The translations under genes and the position numbers were made by a program. Below are positions 26,698-36,572 of a DNA stretch of 64,000 nucleotides, one piece after another. Within the stretch, counting starts at the first letter, position 1. Every line of letters begins with the position of its first letter. This stretch comes from Tenacibaculum jejuense (GTDB lineage: Bacteria; Bacteroidota; Bacteroidia; Flavobacteriales; Flavobacteriaceae): contig NZ_LT899436.1 in NCBI RefSeq assembly GCF_900198195.1, positions 1,405,501 to 1,469,500 on the forward strand. The letters run 5' to 3'. Under the pieces are notes generated by a model. That model did no database searches, was not told the DNA's origin, and saw only the letters and a list, made by a program, of their open reading frames with translations.

Positions 26698-27417
26698 ATG
26701 AATAAATCCTCCTTAATTGATAAATATTTTCAAAATTCATTGTCATCAGAAGAACGTTTAATTTTAGAGAAATTACTTAAAAATGATTCTGATTTCTATA
26801 AAGAATTTTATTTCCAAAAAAATGTAGCAACAGCAATTGCTATCTTAGAAAGAGAAAACATTAAAAAGTATTTACAGGGTATCGAAAGAGAAAATTTTAA
26901 GAAAAATTCAGTCAGTTTTTCTTTGAAATGGTTATTGGCAGCATCAATAGCAATTTTAACATGTATAGGCGCATCTTTTTTTATTTCCTCAGATGACTAT
27001 CATACAGATTTATACACCCAAAATTTTACAATATTCGAAAATGTAATTTATCCATTAAATAGAGATGATTTAAGGAATAGTCTAGGGAAAGAGGCATTTA
27101 TTTATTATGAAAATAAGGAGTTTTTCAAAGCTATTGAAGGGTTTAAAAAAGTATATAATAAAACAAATAATGAAGAAATGTTCTTGTATATAGGAATTTC
27201 TTATTTAGCCGTTAAAGAGTTTGAAAAAGCAAATTTAATATTGCAAGAATATTTAACAACACAAGGAAAGTATATTTCTCATGCGCATTGGTACCTAGCT
27301 CTAGGAAATTTAGCATTGAATAAAAAAAATCACACAAAAAAACATCTTAGTATAGTGATAAGACTTTCTCAAGGTTTTAAAAATAAAGATGCTAAAGATT
27401 TACTTGAAAAGTTGTGA
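26698..27417 (+). CDS. Anti-sigma-like single-pass membrane protein with TPR
   Basis: The 239-residue protein has a cytoplasmic N-terminal part (1-78) starting LIDKYFQNSLSSEERLILEKLL. This resembles the N-terminal helices of Bacteroidetes anti-sigma-like proteins (DKYLxGxLSxEExxxFExxL pattern). One transmembrane segment follows (about 81-97, LKWLLAASIAILTCIGASFFI), and then a periplasmic part with about two to three TPR units (EAFIYYENKEFFKAIEGFKKVY, LFLYIGISYLAVKEFEKANLILQEY). Such proteins are usually next to an ECF sigma factor gene, but none is adjacent here. The 3' end overlaps the convergent TPR-CHAT gene by 18 bp. The anti-sigma role is inference; no sigma factor partner is visible in the window. 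Confidence 0.72.
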   Translation: MNKSSLIDKYFQNSLSSEERLILEKLLKNDSDFYKEFYFQKNVATAIAILERENIKKYLQGIERENFKKNSVSFSLKWLLAASIAILTCIGASFFISSDDYHTDLYTQNFTIFENVIYPLNRDDLRNSLGKEAFIYYENKEFFKAIEGFKKVYNKTNNEEMFLYIGISYLAVKEFEKANLILQEYLTTQGKYISHAHWYLALGNLALNKKNHTKKHLSIVIRLSQGFKNKDAKDLLEKL

Positions 27418-30207
27418 AAAACGTTTTTTGAAAATAAGAATTAAAACTAGTGGAAGGATTACATAAAACAACCAGTAATAGTTAGTATTAACTATTGCAT
27501 CCGTATTACCATTTATAACAAAGCCAGCCCAAAAAAACGGATGTTTTAGTTCTTTAATACTTTTCTGTAAGTAATCTTTTTTTGCATTTTGTAGCGCTTT
27601 AGATTTACTAGATCCTTTATTTAACTCACTGTAAAAAGTACTCATTATTTCAGCTGAAGATTTATCATTTACTTTCCATAAACTCTTTACTAGCGATTTT
27701 GCTCCTGCAAAGGTAAAGGCTCTTGCTAAACTGATACTACCTTCTCCATTTTCTAATTTTCCAATTCCTGTTTGGCAAGCGCTTAAAGTGACCAAATCTG
27801 CATTTAGCTTTGTATTATAAATATCTTTAACATACCATAAGTTACTTTGCTTTTTGTTGGGGGTAAAAGCTAAATATGAAAAATCAGGAAATTCATCGTT
27901 AGCAGAAGCATGAGTAGCAAAATGTAAAATTTGATAGTCTTTTAATTTACTTTCAATATTATTGAGTATTGCATCTTTACCTATAATAGTATCGGTTTTA
28001 AAAATGCGAGCAATATTTTCGACTTCTCTTTTGTTAAAAATTAACGGACTAAAATCTGCTCTACTAACAGCATTAGTGTTGGTATTGTTAAACTCAGGAG
28101 CTACAGCCAATATTTTATTTGCGTTGTCATGATTGTATTGAATCTGATTTATTTCTTCTTGTAGAGTAAAAGAGTTACCATAACTTATCGTTTTAGAATT
28201 AACTACATAGTCAATTTCCTTAGGAGAAATTGATAAAGCTTCAAATGGAATATAGTGTAAAAAACCATCTGGTAAAATAGTTAAGTCAGCTTTGTTTTTT
28301 ATAACATCAGGGATTAATTTATCGTATAACTCATAAGAACTTTTATTCTGGTATTTGTTTTTAAAGTTTGAAACTATTTCATAAAAAAGCAACACTTCTT
28401 TTTGAAATTTTGCATTATTTTCAAATCTTAAAAAGTCGATATTATTCTTAGTAATTATGAACTGATAAATATGTTTTTTTCCATACAAGAAAGAAATCTT
28501 ACCTTCAGATTTAGATAAGTTAGATTTTATTTTATCTAAGGAAATAACCTCATAATTATATTTTAAGTTATGATATTTGGGTTGTGTTACTTTTATAGAA
28601 TCTAAGTAGTTGTTATATATCTCTCTGGCTTCAATGAGTTCTTTTTGTTTTTCTTTAGAAGTTTTTGATACATAAATATCGGTTTCTATTTTAGAAATAT
28701 TCGCTTGTAATTGTTGCTCTTTATCAATAAGTTCCTGAGGGATATTATTGAAAATTATAGCTTTAGTCAGGTTTAAAACCTCTAAGAGTTGTGTGGATTT
28801 ACTCTTCTCTAATATAAAGAAAGCATGATTTAAGTAAGAGATTTCTTGTGTTTTATTATAGAGCAAGAAACACTCATTTAAAGCAGTTTCAAAAATTGGA
28901 TACACATTATTAATTAGAAATTGTTTATCATTTTTATGTTCCAAAGTAGGTTTAATTTCATCGAGAACCTTAATTGTAAATAGACTTGTAGTCAGTGCTT
29001 TTTCTAAATAGCTAACGTTTATAGAGTTCTCATAAAATTTAGTGAGTATTTTTGATTTTAAATGTAGGATTTTAATAGTATTACCATTGGTGAAAATTTG
29101 CTGAATAGACAGATTTTCTGAATCGTTTTTATCTCCTATAAAAGTCAAATTTTCAATGGCTTTATTTACAATGATTAAAGCTTTTTCATAATCTTCAGAT
29201 CGATAATGAATATCGGCTATTTTATGTAAAATTAAAGCGATGTCAATATGTTTACTATTATTTCTATATATTTTGTAGGCTTGTAAACTTTGGTTATAGT
29301 AATGCAAAGCATCTACATGGGCACCTTTTTTTGCGTATACATCACCGTATAATTCGAGAAGAATCTTGTAAAAAGGATCTTTTTTTCGATACACTTTTTC
29401 TGAATTTGATAAGAGTTGAAGTGCTTCATCGGTATTATTAGAAAGTGTGTATGCGTTTATTAAAGCTTGATAAGAAGTGATAAGTGAGTTGGTATAATTT
29501 TTTTGTTTGTAAAACTGTAGAAGTTCTCTTAATAAACTAATTCCTTTATCGTACTGCTTACGGGAATTGTAAATTTTAGCCATGTAACCTTTCAGTAACA
29601 TTTTTCTAGATTCAACATCTTCAAAAAAATCAGGATATTTTTCTAAAAGAAGATTGGCTTTATCGTGAAAATTAATAGCAGAATTATATTTCCCTTCACT
29701 TGTGTATATACTGGTTAAAAAAGAATAAATACTACTTAGATTTGTAATATTTTCTTTAGAGTTAGTTTGCGATTTTAATGTGTTGTATAACTTTAAAAAA
29801 ATAGGTTTAGATCGTTTGTAATCTTCTAATTTAAAATAATAATTCCCTTTATTTAATTCAAGATGTGATAACATTCCATCATAGTTTTCAGCAGGAAATG
29901 AATCTCTATTTTGCTTTAGTAATTTTTCTAAGTTATTTAAGTTACTTTTTAAAACAGGCAAGTTGTAATGATAATCACTAACATAAATTATGTACGACAA
30001 TACATTAGCTTTACTATCATACCATTTTTGTTGATTCGCTAACTTTAAAGCTTCGTTAAAATAGTAATAAGCGCTGTCTTGATTAGAATATATATAGCGA
30101 TAAGCATCAGCTGTATGTTTTTCAAATTTTAGAGTGTTTATAGAATCGTTTTGCGCTTCAGAAAAAAAGTAGAGTAGGAGGAATAAAAAAAGTAGTTTAG
30201 CTCTCAT
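27400..30207 (-). CDS. TPR-CHAT protein (caspase-like), exported and membrane-anchored
   Basis: The 935-residue protein has a signal peptide (MRAKLLFLFLLLYFFSEAQ), about ten TPR units (30-470) and a coiled-coil region (490-560). A C-terminal CHAT domain (about 640-900) contains the catalytic pair H766 (HFATHA) and C811 (LSACQTG), plus the following SLARAFTFAGAKSLVKSLWKV segment. The tail has one transmembrane segment (about 909-925) and a basic end. CHAT proteases are caspase relatives; some cut partner proteins in defence or signalling, and others have unknown targets. Signal peptide plus tail anchor put the TPR and CHAT parts in the periplasm. A lipoprotein gene lies 57 bp upstream on the same strand and the anti-sigma-like gene converges. 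The catalytic residues are intact. Confidence 0.9.
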   Translation of the reverse strand: MRAKLLFLFLLLYFFSEAQNDSINTLKFEKHTADAYRYIYSNQDSAYYYFNEALKLANQQKWYDSKANVLSYIIYVSDYHYNLPVLKSNLNNLEKLLKQNRDSFPAENYDGMLSHLELNKGNYYFKLEDYKRSKPIFLKLYNTLKSQTNSKENITNLSSIYSFLTSIYTSEGKYNSAINFHDKANLLLEKYPDFFEDVESRKMLLKGYMAKIYNSRKQYDKGISLLRELLQFYKQKNYTNSLITSYQALINAYTLSNNTDEALQLLSNSEKVYRKKDPFYKILLELYGDVYAKKGAHVDALHYYNQSLQAYKIYRNNSKHIDIALILHKIADIHYRSEDYEKALIIVNKAIENLTFIGDKNDSENLSIQQIFTNGNTIKILHLKSKILTKFYENSINVSYLEKALTTSLFTIKVLDEIKPTLEHKNDKQFLINNVYPIFETALNECFLLYNKTQEISYLNHAFFILEKSKSTQLLEVLNLTKAIIFNNIPQELIDKEQQLQANISKIETDIYVSKTSKEKQKELIEAREIYNNYLDSIKVTQPKYHNLKYNYEVISLDKIKSNLSKSEGKISFLYGKKHIYQFIITKNNIDFLRFENNAKFQKEVLLFYEIVSNFKNKYQNKSSYELYDKLIPDVIKNKADLTILPDGFLHYIPFEALSISPKEIDYVVNSKTISYGNSFTLQEEINQIQYNHDNANKILAVAPEFNNTNTNAVSRADFSPLIFNKREVENIARIFKTDTIIGKDAILNNIESKLKDYQILHFATHASANDEFPDFSYLAFTPNKKQSNLWYVKDIYNTKLNADLVTLSACQTGIGKLENGEGSISLARAFTFAGAKSLVKSLWKVNDKSSAEIMSTFYSELNKGSSKSKALQNAKKDYLQKSIKELKHPFFWAGFVINGNTDAIVNTNYYWLFYVILPLVLILIFKKRFSQLFK

Positions 30208-30264
30208 AATCCAGTTTGGTATGAAGCTAAACTACTAATTATTTAATGAATAGAGGAATTTTTA

Positions 30265-30915
30265 TTAATCTATAGTTGCGTTAATGTCATAAGTAATTTC
30301 TCTTTCATGTACTGGTGAAAACTTAGTAATACTTAATGTTACATCACCAGAATAATCTTTTTTCTCCAATCTAATAGTTGGTAATCCTTCAAAATTTTCA
30401 GCAGGAAATAATTCTTTGTTATAACTAATAACTTCTCCTTCTTTAGTTTTAATTTTTACTAAAATTCCTTTAAGATCTTTGTTTGTGACGATAAAATTAT
30501 AACTACTTAAAGGTATTCTACAACTTGTTATCTTTTTAGGACAAGGTACTGGTGGAGGAGGTAAACCTGGTACTCTTGGACGTATTCTGAAAAATTTAAG
30601 CGTCTGCTGATTTTTTTCTATACTTTTTTGTAACGCCTCTAGTTTTTCAATCAATTCCTCTTCGCCTTGTTCAATTTTAAGGAGTAGATCTTCTTTTAAT
30701 TTGTGCTGTTTTACAATTGTATTTTCTAAATAAAAAATATACAAATCCTCTTCATAGTAAGAATTATCCTGATTAGGTTCTTCACTTCTAATAAGTAAAA
30801 CTTTTTTGTTTTCATTAGAAGTAATAGTTTCATCTATATTTTCTAGCTCTGAGTTATTTGAACAAGAAAAAATTAAAACTGGTACAATTAATAGTTTAAT
30901 TAGTGATGTTTTCAT
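30265..30915 (-). CDS. Lipoprotein with coiled coil, upstream partner of the CHAT gene
   Basis: The 216-residue product has a lipoprotein signal (lipobox IFSC, C18). It then has a charged region, a helical Glu/Lys/Leu-rich stretch likely to form a coiled coil (about 70-105), a proline run (VPGLPPPPVPCP near 117-128), and a beta domain (about 130-216). That domain contains SSYNFIVTNKDLKGILVKIKT and DYSGDVTLSITKFSP. No family was recognised. It precedes the TPR-CHAT gene by 57 bp with no terminator between, so they are probably one transcript. It could be an anchor, regulator or substrate of the CHAT protein; this is inference from position. Confidence 0.78.
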   Translation of the reverse strand: MKTSLIKLLIVPVLIFSCSNNSELENIDETITSNENKKVLLIRSEEPNQDNSYYEEDLYIFYLENTIVKQHKLKEDLLLKIEQGEEELIEKLEALQKSIEKNQQTLKFFRIRPRVPGLPPPPVPCPKKITSCRIPLSSYNFIVTNKDLKGILVKIKTKEGEVISYNKELFPAENFEGLPTIRLEKKDYSGDVTLSITKFSPVHEREITYDINATID

Positions 30916-30996
30916 TTTGTGTTAAATTATATGTTCCTAAACGTTAGTATAAACTAAACTTCAAAAGTTAACACAAAAAAAAGAAAAAAATAATAA

Positions 30997-31380
30997 TTAG
31001 CTTTTTATGGCAATCATACTGATCTCAACATTCACAAATTTCGGAAGGTTTGCAACTTCTACAGTTTCTCTAGCAGGAGCAGTATTTTCATCAAAATAAG
31101 TTGCGTAAACTTCGTTTATAGCTGAGAAATTGTGCATATCAGAAATAAAAATTGAAGTTTTAACTACGTTATCAAATGTCATTCCTGCTTCAGTTAAAAC
31201 AGCTTTCATGTTTTCTAAAACTTGTTTAGTTTCTGATTTAATATCATTTAAAACTAATTCTCCAGTTTCAGGGTTAATAGCTATTTGTCCAGAAGTATAT
31301 AAAGTGTTTCCAGTTAAAACTGCTTGATTGTATGGTCCTATCGGAGCTGGAGCGTTTTTAGTATTTATTATTTTTTTCAT
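30997..31380 (-). CDS. ridA: RidA family reactive-enamine/imine deaminase
   Basis: RidA hydrolyses reactive 2-aminoacrylate and related enamines released by PLP enzymes such as serine dehydratase. The 127-residue product is standard length. It has the conserved APAPIGPYNQAV start, YTSGQI, the arginine that binds the carboxylate (R104 in APARETVEV), and VNVEISMIA near the end. It lies 22 bp after lptD and is probably cotranscribed with it. Cytoplasmic trimer by family knowledge. Confidence 0.95.
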   Translation of the reverse strand: MKKIINTKNAPAPIGPYNQAVLTGNTLYTSGQIAINPETGELVLNDIKSETKQVLENMKAVLTEAGMTFDNVVKTSIFISDMHNFSAINEVYATYFDENTAPARETVEVANLPKFVNVEISMIAIKS

Positions 31381-31402
31381 TAGAATAAAGTTGGTTTATG
31401 TT

Positions 31403-34081
31403 TTAGAATAATCTTCTATCTGGTGGTTGACGTTTATCCCATTTCAAATCGCTTAACATCGATGATTTAACTCCAATAAAAAAGTTATATGAAGTAAAGT
31501 TTCCAAACGGAACCCAGTTAAAGTTGAATCGCCAGCTATCTAAATCTCTAGAGAAATTTAAAGTGGTAAATGAAAAAGCACCATTCAAAATATCATAAGA
31601 AGATCTAAAATTAACTTTCCATTTAGGAGTCAAATCTATACTTCCGTTAAAACCTACTGTATGATTTTGAATACCAGCTCTATTAAATCCGTTGTTAGAA
31701 TAATTAGTAGAATATACAAAACTTAAATTCCAAGGTATTTTAGAACGATATAAATCTGCTGTTTTTTCCTTCACTTCGCCAGGTCTTGAAGGCTGTTGTG
31801 TAGAAAATCCATTAATAGCTTGATTGTCATTTATTCCAAAAACATCAGGAGGATTATTAGGATTGTTATTTTGATTTTTATTGTCTTTATTATCCTTATC
31901 AAAATCTTTACTAGAGAAACTATAGTTAGCAGTTAATGTAGCGCTACTTAATCTAAAAAGAGAAGAATTAAATTTATCTATCCGAACTCCTTGAGAGGTA
32001 ACTTGATAAGGGTCTAAACTACCAGATAAGTTGACAGACATTTTATTTTTAAACAATTGTGTTCCAGCAGAAAAGTTTACATTACTCCATCGTAAACTGT
32101 CTGCAGCCATATTATAACTGGTGTTAAAATTTAAGTTATTAAGGATTGTTATTTTTTTATCCTCTTCAGAATCATCATCTTCACCAGGTTTCACTTTAGC
32201 TTCTATTACATTATTTATACCAAAATTTAATAGGTTAGAAACACCACTACTGGGTTGCCCAAAAATTCCAATATTATCATCAAAAGGAGTATAAGTAATA
32301 ATTCCAGATCTGTCTCTAACTCGTTCCTGAAAAGGAGCAGCAAAGTTTGGAGCATAACTCCAAGAAACTGTTGGTCGAACAGTATGACGAATTGCTTTTA
32401 TTCTTCCTTTAAATTTAAAATCACCATATATATTAGTAGTTAAACCTACACCAAAGTTATATCTGTTAAAGCGTTTGAAACCATTAATAGTATCATTTAC
32501 AGCTCTGTTTTGTTCAGGATCAAATCTTTTTTTTATGGTTGCAAAATTCCAAATGTCGGTGTAATTAAAGTTAGGAGATAAAGTAAAATATTTAAAAGCT
32601 TTAATATTTGTGTTCGCTCGAACTTCATGTTGAACACCAGCTCTTGCATCTTCAAACATTTTTGAAGTGAAAAAATTATCTTCTTCAGTACTAATACTAT
32701 ATCTTCCTTGTAAAGTATACGTAACACCTATTTTTTGTAACGCATTTTTCTTTACACCACCAGTACCAGCAAAAGGATAAATTCTATCCATATTTACCTG
32801 TAAACTAGGTAGTGTAAGATTTACAATATTATTATTTGAGTTCTGACTATGAGTTAGAGTAACATTCATATTGAATGGAGTACCAACAAACTTTTTATAG
32901 TAACTTATAGATGAGTCAAATGAGTTTCTTAAGGTTTGATTTTGATCAATTTGATTTAAAGATTGTCTAAAAAATTGGCTACTACTACTTACATTTACAC
33001 GCGCTCTAAGATTGGAATTTGGACTCGATTTTGGATCTTGCTGATGATTCCACGTAATATTAAAGTTTGTCGATTTAGAAAAATCACTAAAACCTCTAAT
33101 ACTATTGGTTAGATTTTGAAAACGAATACTCACACCACCAGAAAATTTATAACGTAAATTATAATTTGAACTTGCATTTAATGCCCAACTTCCATTAGAG
33201 TATATGTCACTAGTAAGTTCTAAGTCAAAATAATCGTTAATAGCGAAATAATATCCTCCATTTTGTAAAAAGAAACCTTGCTGATTGTTTTCTCCCCAAG
33301 AAGGAATAATAAATCCTGAAGATCTTTTCTCTGTTAAAGGAAAATAAGCGAAAGGTAAATATAAAGGTGTAGGAACATCTGCGATTACTAAATTACTTCC
33401 TCCCACGATAATTTTTTTACCAGGCACTAACTTAGCCTTATTTGTTGCAATATGATAATCTGGTCTATCTTTTTTTGAAGTGGTGAAACGAAGCCTACTC
33501 ATATATATGGTAGAATCATTAACCTTTTTGGTTTTTTCACCATAAGTTATCATTTCACCTTGCACCGTTTTTACACCATAAACTAAGGCTTTTTTTGTTT
33601 TAAAATTGAAAAGAATAGAGTCTTGTTCAGATTCTTGTCCGCCTTGTTTAAAAACTGGACGTTGTGCATATCCAGTACTATCTTTTATACCAGTAGCATA
33701 AACTGTATTGTTCTTATAACTAATAATAATCTTACCAGCCTTCAAGTCTATATCACCATATACTAAATGTGCATTATTATATAATGTAACGGTTTTATTT
33801 TTGGCATCCTGTATGGTGTAGTCTTCAGCATCATGTGTAATGATATGATCAATAACTTCTTTAGGTTTAATTATTGAATCTTTTACAATGGAATCAGACT
33901 TAATAGTTGGAATACTATCTTTTTTTATATTAAGTTTTGAATTCTTTACCAGAGCTTTAGCAGAGTCTCTTTTTACAACTGGTTGATTCGGAATTTTATC
34001 TTTTCCAATTTCTTGAGCAAAATTTATTTTCAAACAAAAAAATGATAAAATTAAAAGTATGTACAATGAATTTGCTTTCAA
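31403..34081 (-). CDS. lptD: LPS-assembly protein LptD (Bacteroidetes type)
   Basis: LptD is the outer-membrane barrel that, with LptE, inserts lipopolysaccharide into the outer leaflet. The 892-residue product has a signal peptide (about 1-22), a Lys/Asp-rich linker, and an OstA/LptA-like N-terminal domain (about 95-230, TVTLYNNAHLVYGDIDLKAG). A large beta-barrel follows, starting around LYLPFAYFPLTEKRSSGFIIPSWGEN. Many barrel strands follow (YYFAINDYFDLELTSDIYSNGSW). The region 650-780 has Asp/Asn-rich loops. The barrel ends FFIGVKSSMLSDLKW. ridA follows it; the amidase gene is divergent. The name follows the Bacteroidetes proteins annotated as LptD; E. coli LptD is only distantly similar. 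Confidence 0.9.
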   Translation of the reverse strand: MKANSLYILLILSFFCLKINFAQEIGKDKIPNQPVVKRDSAKALVKNSKLNIKKDSIPTIKSDSIVKDSIIKPKEVIDHIITHDAEDYTIQDAKNKTVTLYNNAHLVYGDIDLKAGKIIISYKNNTVYATGIKDSTGYAQRPVFKQGGQESEQDSILFNFKTKKALVYGVKTVQGEMITYGEKTKKVNDSTIYMSRLRFTTSKKDRPDYHIATNKAKLVPGKKIIVGGSNLVIADVPTPLYLPFAYFPLTEKRSSGFIIPSWGENNQQGFFLQNGGYYFAINDYFDLELTSDIYSNGSWALNASSNYNLRYKFSGGVSIRFQNLTNSIRGFSDFSKSTNFNITWNHQQDPKSSPNSNLRARVNVSSSSQFFRQSLNQIDQNQTLRNSFDSSISYYKKFVGTPFNMNVTLTHSQNSNNNIVNLTLPSLQVNMDRIYPFAGTGGVKKNALQKIGVTYTLQGRYSISTEEDNFFTSKMFEDARAGVQHEVRANTNIKAFKYFTLSPNFNYTDIWNFATIKKRFDPEQNRAVNDTINGFKRFNRYNFGVGLTTNIYGDFKFKGRIKAIRHTVRPTVSWSYAPNFAAPFQERVRDRSGIITYTPFDDNIGIFGQPSSGVSNLLNFGINNVIEAKVKPGEDDDSEEDKKITILNNLNFNTSYNMAADSLRWSNVNFSAGTQLFKNKMSVNLSGSLDPYQVTSQGVRIDKFNSSLFRLSSATLTANYSFSSKDFDKDNKDNKNQNNNPNNPPDVFGINDNQAINGFSTQQPSRPGEVKEKTADLYRSKIPWNLSFVYSTNYSNNGFNRAGIQNHTVGFNGSIDLTPKWKVNFRSSYDILNGAFSFTTLNFSRDLDSWRFNFNWVPFGNFTSYNFFIGVKSSMLSDLKWDKRQPPDRRLF

Positions 34082-34172
34082 TTCGATAAATGCTATTTTT
34101 GTGTTTAATAAAAGTATGGCTCAATGTTTGAAGTGCCAAATAACAGAAGCCAAAAATAGTTAAATTTTATTG

Positions 34173-35534
34173 ATGCAATTCTTAAAATTCACCAAATATC
34201 ATATTAATACATATTTACTAACTTTTCTGTTTGTATTCGTAGCTCATGTAAATGATTCATATTCACAGAAAAAGTATACTGTTGTCTTAGATGCAGGGCA
34301 TGGAGGAAAAGATCCAGGGAACTTAGGTAATGGTTATAAAGAATCAAAAATAGCTTTAAAAGTTGTTTTATTAGTAGGTAAAGCCTTGGAAAGAAAAAAT
34401 AAAGATATTAAGGTTATTTACACAAGGAAAAAAGATGTCTTTGTAGAATTACATAACAGAGCTAAGATAGCAAATGAAAGCAAGGCTGATTTATTTGTTT
34501 CGATACATTGTGATTCCTATCGAAGTGCTAAAGCATTTGGAGCAGGTACCTTTGTATTAGGATTAAGTGGTAATCGACAAAACTTAGAAATAGCTAAAAG
34601 AGAGAATGCGGTAATTAAATTAGAGGCGAATTATAAAAAGAATTATGATTATAATCCAGATTCACCCGAAGCAGTAATTAATCTTTCAATTCAACAAGAA
34701 GAAAATTTAGATGAAAGTTTAGCATTTGCTCAATTAGTACAGAATAATTTTTCAAATGCAAAACGATTTGATCGAAGTGTAAAACAAAATAACTTTCTAG
34801 TATTACGTGAAACTGTGATGCCAAGTGTGTTAATAGAACTTGGATTTTTAACCAACAAAGCCGAAGGACGATTTTTAAATTCACAAGTGGGACAAGCTCG
34901 TATGGCTAATTCCATAACAGATGCAATTGAAAGATATATCAAACAATTAAAGTTGAATACTGTTGGAGAAGAAACAAAATCTACAGTAAAAGTGAAATCT
35001 TCTGGAAAAACAAATAATCCTAAAATAAAAAATACTGTAGAGCGTAAAGTAACTTATGAAAGAGTAAAAAATACAGCTAAAGATAATTCTAAAACAAGCA
35101 AGAAAACACCTGTAGTTGTTGCTAAAACAGAAACTAAGAAAATACCAGTAAAAGTTAATTCTGATAAAAAGAAAGTAGAAACACCTAAAAAAGAAAAAGA
35201 GGTGGTTCAAACGTCAACTAAAATTAAAGAAAAAGAAAAGCAAATACCAGAAAAACCAAAAGAACCAGTTCCTTCTCTCATAGAATTTAAAGTTCAAATA
35301 GCAGCTTCAAGAGAATATTTAACTAACAAAAATTTTAATTTTAGAGGTTTAGAAGATGTTGAGGTTCTAGTGATCGATGAATATTATAAATATTATTTCG
35401 GTAGCACTCAAAGTTTTAAGCAAGTAAAAAAGAATTTTCAAGTCGCTAGAAAAGCTGGACATAAAGATTGCTTTATTGTTGCTTTTGAAAACGGAAAGAA
35501 GATTTCAGTCAAAGAAGCCTTAAGAAAACAGTAA
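34173..35534 (+). CDS. N-acetylmuramoyl-L-alanine amidase with SPOR-like C-terminal domain
   Basis: The enzyme cuts the bond between muramic acid and the peptide stem, usually during cell separation. The catalytic domain (Amidase_3, about 34-240) has the zinc ligands H43 (DAGHGG), E57 and H112 (SIHCD), and the catalytic E222 (IELGF). A signal peptide occupies about residues 1-31. A lysine-rich linker of about 110 residues follows, then a C-terminal domain (370-453, FKVQIAASREYL...) that looks like a SPOR peptidoglycan-binding domain. I start it at ATG 34173, since the TTG directly before it adds nothing. The gene is divergent from lptD and followed by the MCE gene. Confidence 0.93.
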   Translation: MQFLKFTKYHINTYLLTFLFVFVAHVNDSYSQKKYTVVLDAGHGGKDPGNLGNGYKESKIALKVVLLVGKALERKNKDIKVIYTRKKDVFVELHNRAKIANESKADLFVSIHCDSYRSAKAFGAGTFVLGLSGNRQNLEIAKRENAVIKLEANYKKNYDYNPDSPEAVINLSIQQEENLDESLAFAQLVQNNFSNAKRFDRSVKQNNFLVLRETVMPSVLIELGFLTNKAEGRFLNSQVGQARMANSITDAIERYIKQLKLNTVGEETKSTVKVKSSGKTNNPKIKNTVERKVTYERVKNTAKDNSKTSKKTPVVVAKTETKKIPVKVNSDKKKVETPKKEKEVVQTSTKIKEKEKQIPEKPKEPVPSLIEFKVQIAASREYLTNKNFNFRGLEDVEVLVIDEYYKYYFGSTQSFKQVKKNFQVARKAGHKDCFIVAFENGKKISVKEALRKQ

Positions 35535-35600
35535 TTTAGAAAAAATCTATTCTATTCTACGAAAAATAATTAGTAATTTCGTCGGTAGTAAATTTTGCTT

Positions 35601-36569
35601 ATGTCAAAAGAACTTAAAACAGGGATAATAACCTTATTAATTATAGCTTTAGGAATCTGGGGATATAATTTTTTAAAAAGACAAGATGTATTTAAAGGTA
35701 GCGCTCGTCACTTTTTCGTTGAATATGATAATATAAACGGACTTAGTGAAGCAAGCATAGTTACTATTAATGGTTTACAAGTTGGAAAAGTAGATCAAAT
35801 AACTTTTAATACTAATCCAGAAAAAAAGGGAAGCTTACTTGTAAAGTTTTCACTTCAAAATAACTTTGAATTCTCTAATAAAAGTATTGCTAAAATTTAT
35901 CCTGCCGGATTAATGGGCGGACAGAATTTAGCAATCATACCAGATTACACAGGAGAAATGGCTGTTTCAGGAGATTATCTTGTAGGAGAAATTAAATCTG
36001 ATTTATTCTCAGCAGTTGGAGAAAAGTTTAATCCAATTCAATCTAAATTAGAAAATGTGCTTGTGCATGTTGATTCTTTAGTTGTTGGTTTTAATCAAAC
36101 TCTTAATAAAGAAGCAAGAAATAGTTTAAATAGAAGTATTTTAGGTTTTGAAGGAACAGTATACAACCTTAACAAAACAATGCGATCTATTAATAAACTT
36201 CTTGAGGACAATAAAGTTAAGGTTGGTGTTACTCTAGATAACACAAAGAAAATTACAGAAAACGTTTCTAAGATAACCGAAGATTTAGCTAAAGCAGAAC
36301 TAGGAAAAACAATTAAGAAGTTAGAAAATACTATCGATAATGCAAACGGATTATTGTTAGGAATGAAGGAAGGAAAAGGTACTTTAGGTAAGTTAGTTTC
36401 TGATGATAAACTATACACTAACTTAGCTAATGCAACAAAAGAAATGGAAGAGTTGCTAAGGGAAATGAAATTAAACCCTAAACGTTTTGTTCATTTTTCA
36501 TTATTTGGGAAAAAACCAAAACCATATAATGAAGAAAATAACAAAAAGAATGTGAGTAACGATAAATGA
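35601..36569 (+). CDS. MCE family protein (MlaD-like)
   Basis: The 322-residue protein has an N-terminal membrane anchor (about 8-23, ITLLIIALGIWGYNFL) and one MCE domain (about 35-115, HFFVEYDNINGLSEASIVTINGLQVGKVD, AKIYPAGLMGGQNLAII). A helical C-terminal part with Asn/Lys/Leu-rich heptads (about 135-290) follows, likely a coiled coil. MlaD-type proteins form rings that carry phospholipids between the membranes. No MlaE/MlaF genes lie here. ATG 35601 is chosen over a TTG two codons earlier. The next gene starts 3 bp after the stop, so they share a transcript. Confidence 0.9.
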   Translation: MSKELKTGIITLLIIALGIWGYNFLKRQDVFKGSARHFFVEYDNINGLSEASIVTINGLQVGKVDQITFNTNPEKKGSLLVKFSLQNNFEFSNKSIAKIYPAGLMGGQNLAIIPDYTGEMAVSGDYLVGEIKSDLFSAVGEKFNPIQSKLENVLVHVDSLVVGFNQTLNKEARNSLNRSILGFEGTVYNLNKTMRSINKLLEDNKVKVGVTLDNTKKITENVSKITEDLAKAELGKTIKKLENTIDNANGLLLGMKEGKGTLGKLVSDDKLYTNLANATKEMEELLREMKLNPKRFVHFSLFGKKPKPYNEENNKKNVSNDK

Positions 36570-36572
36570 TAA

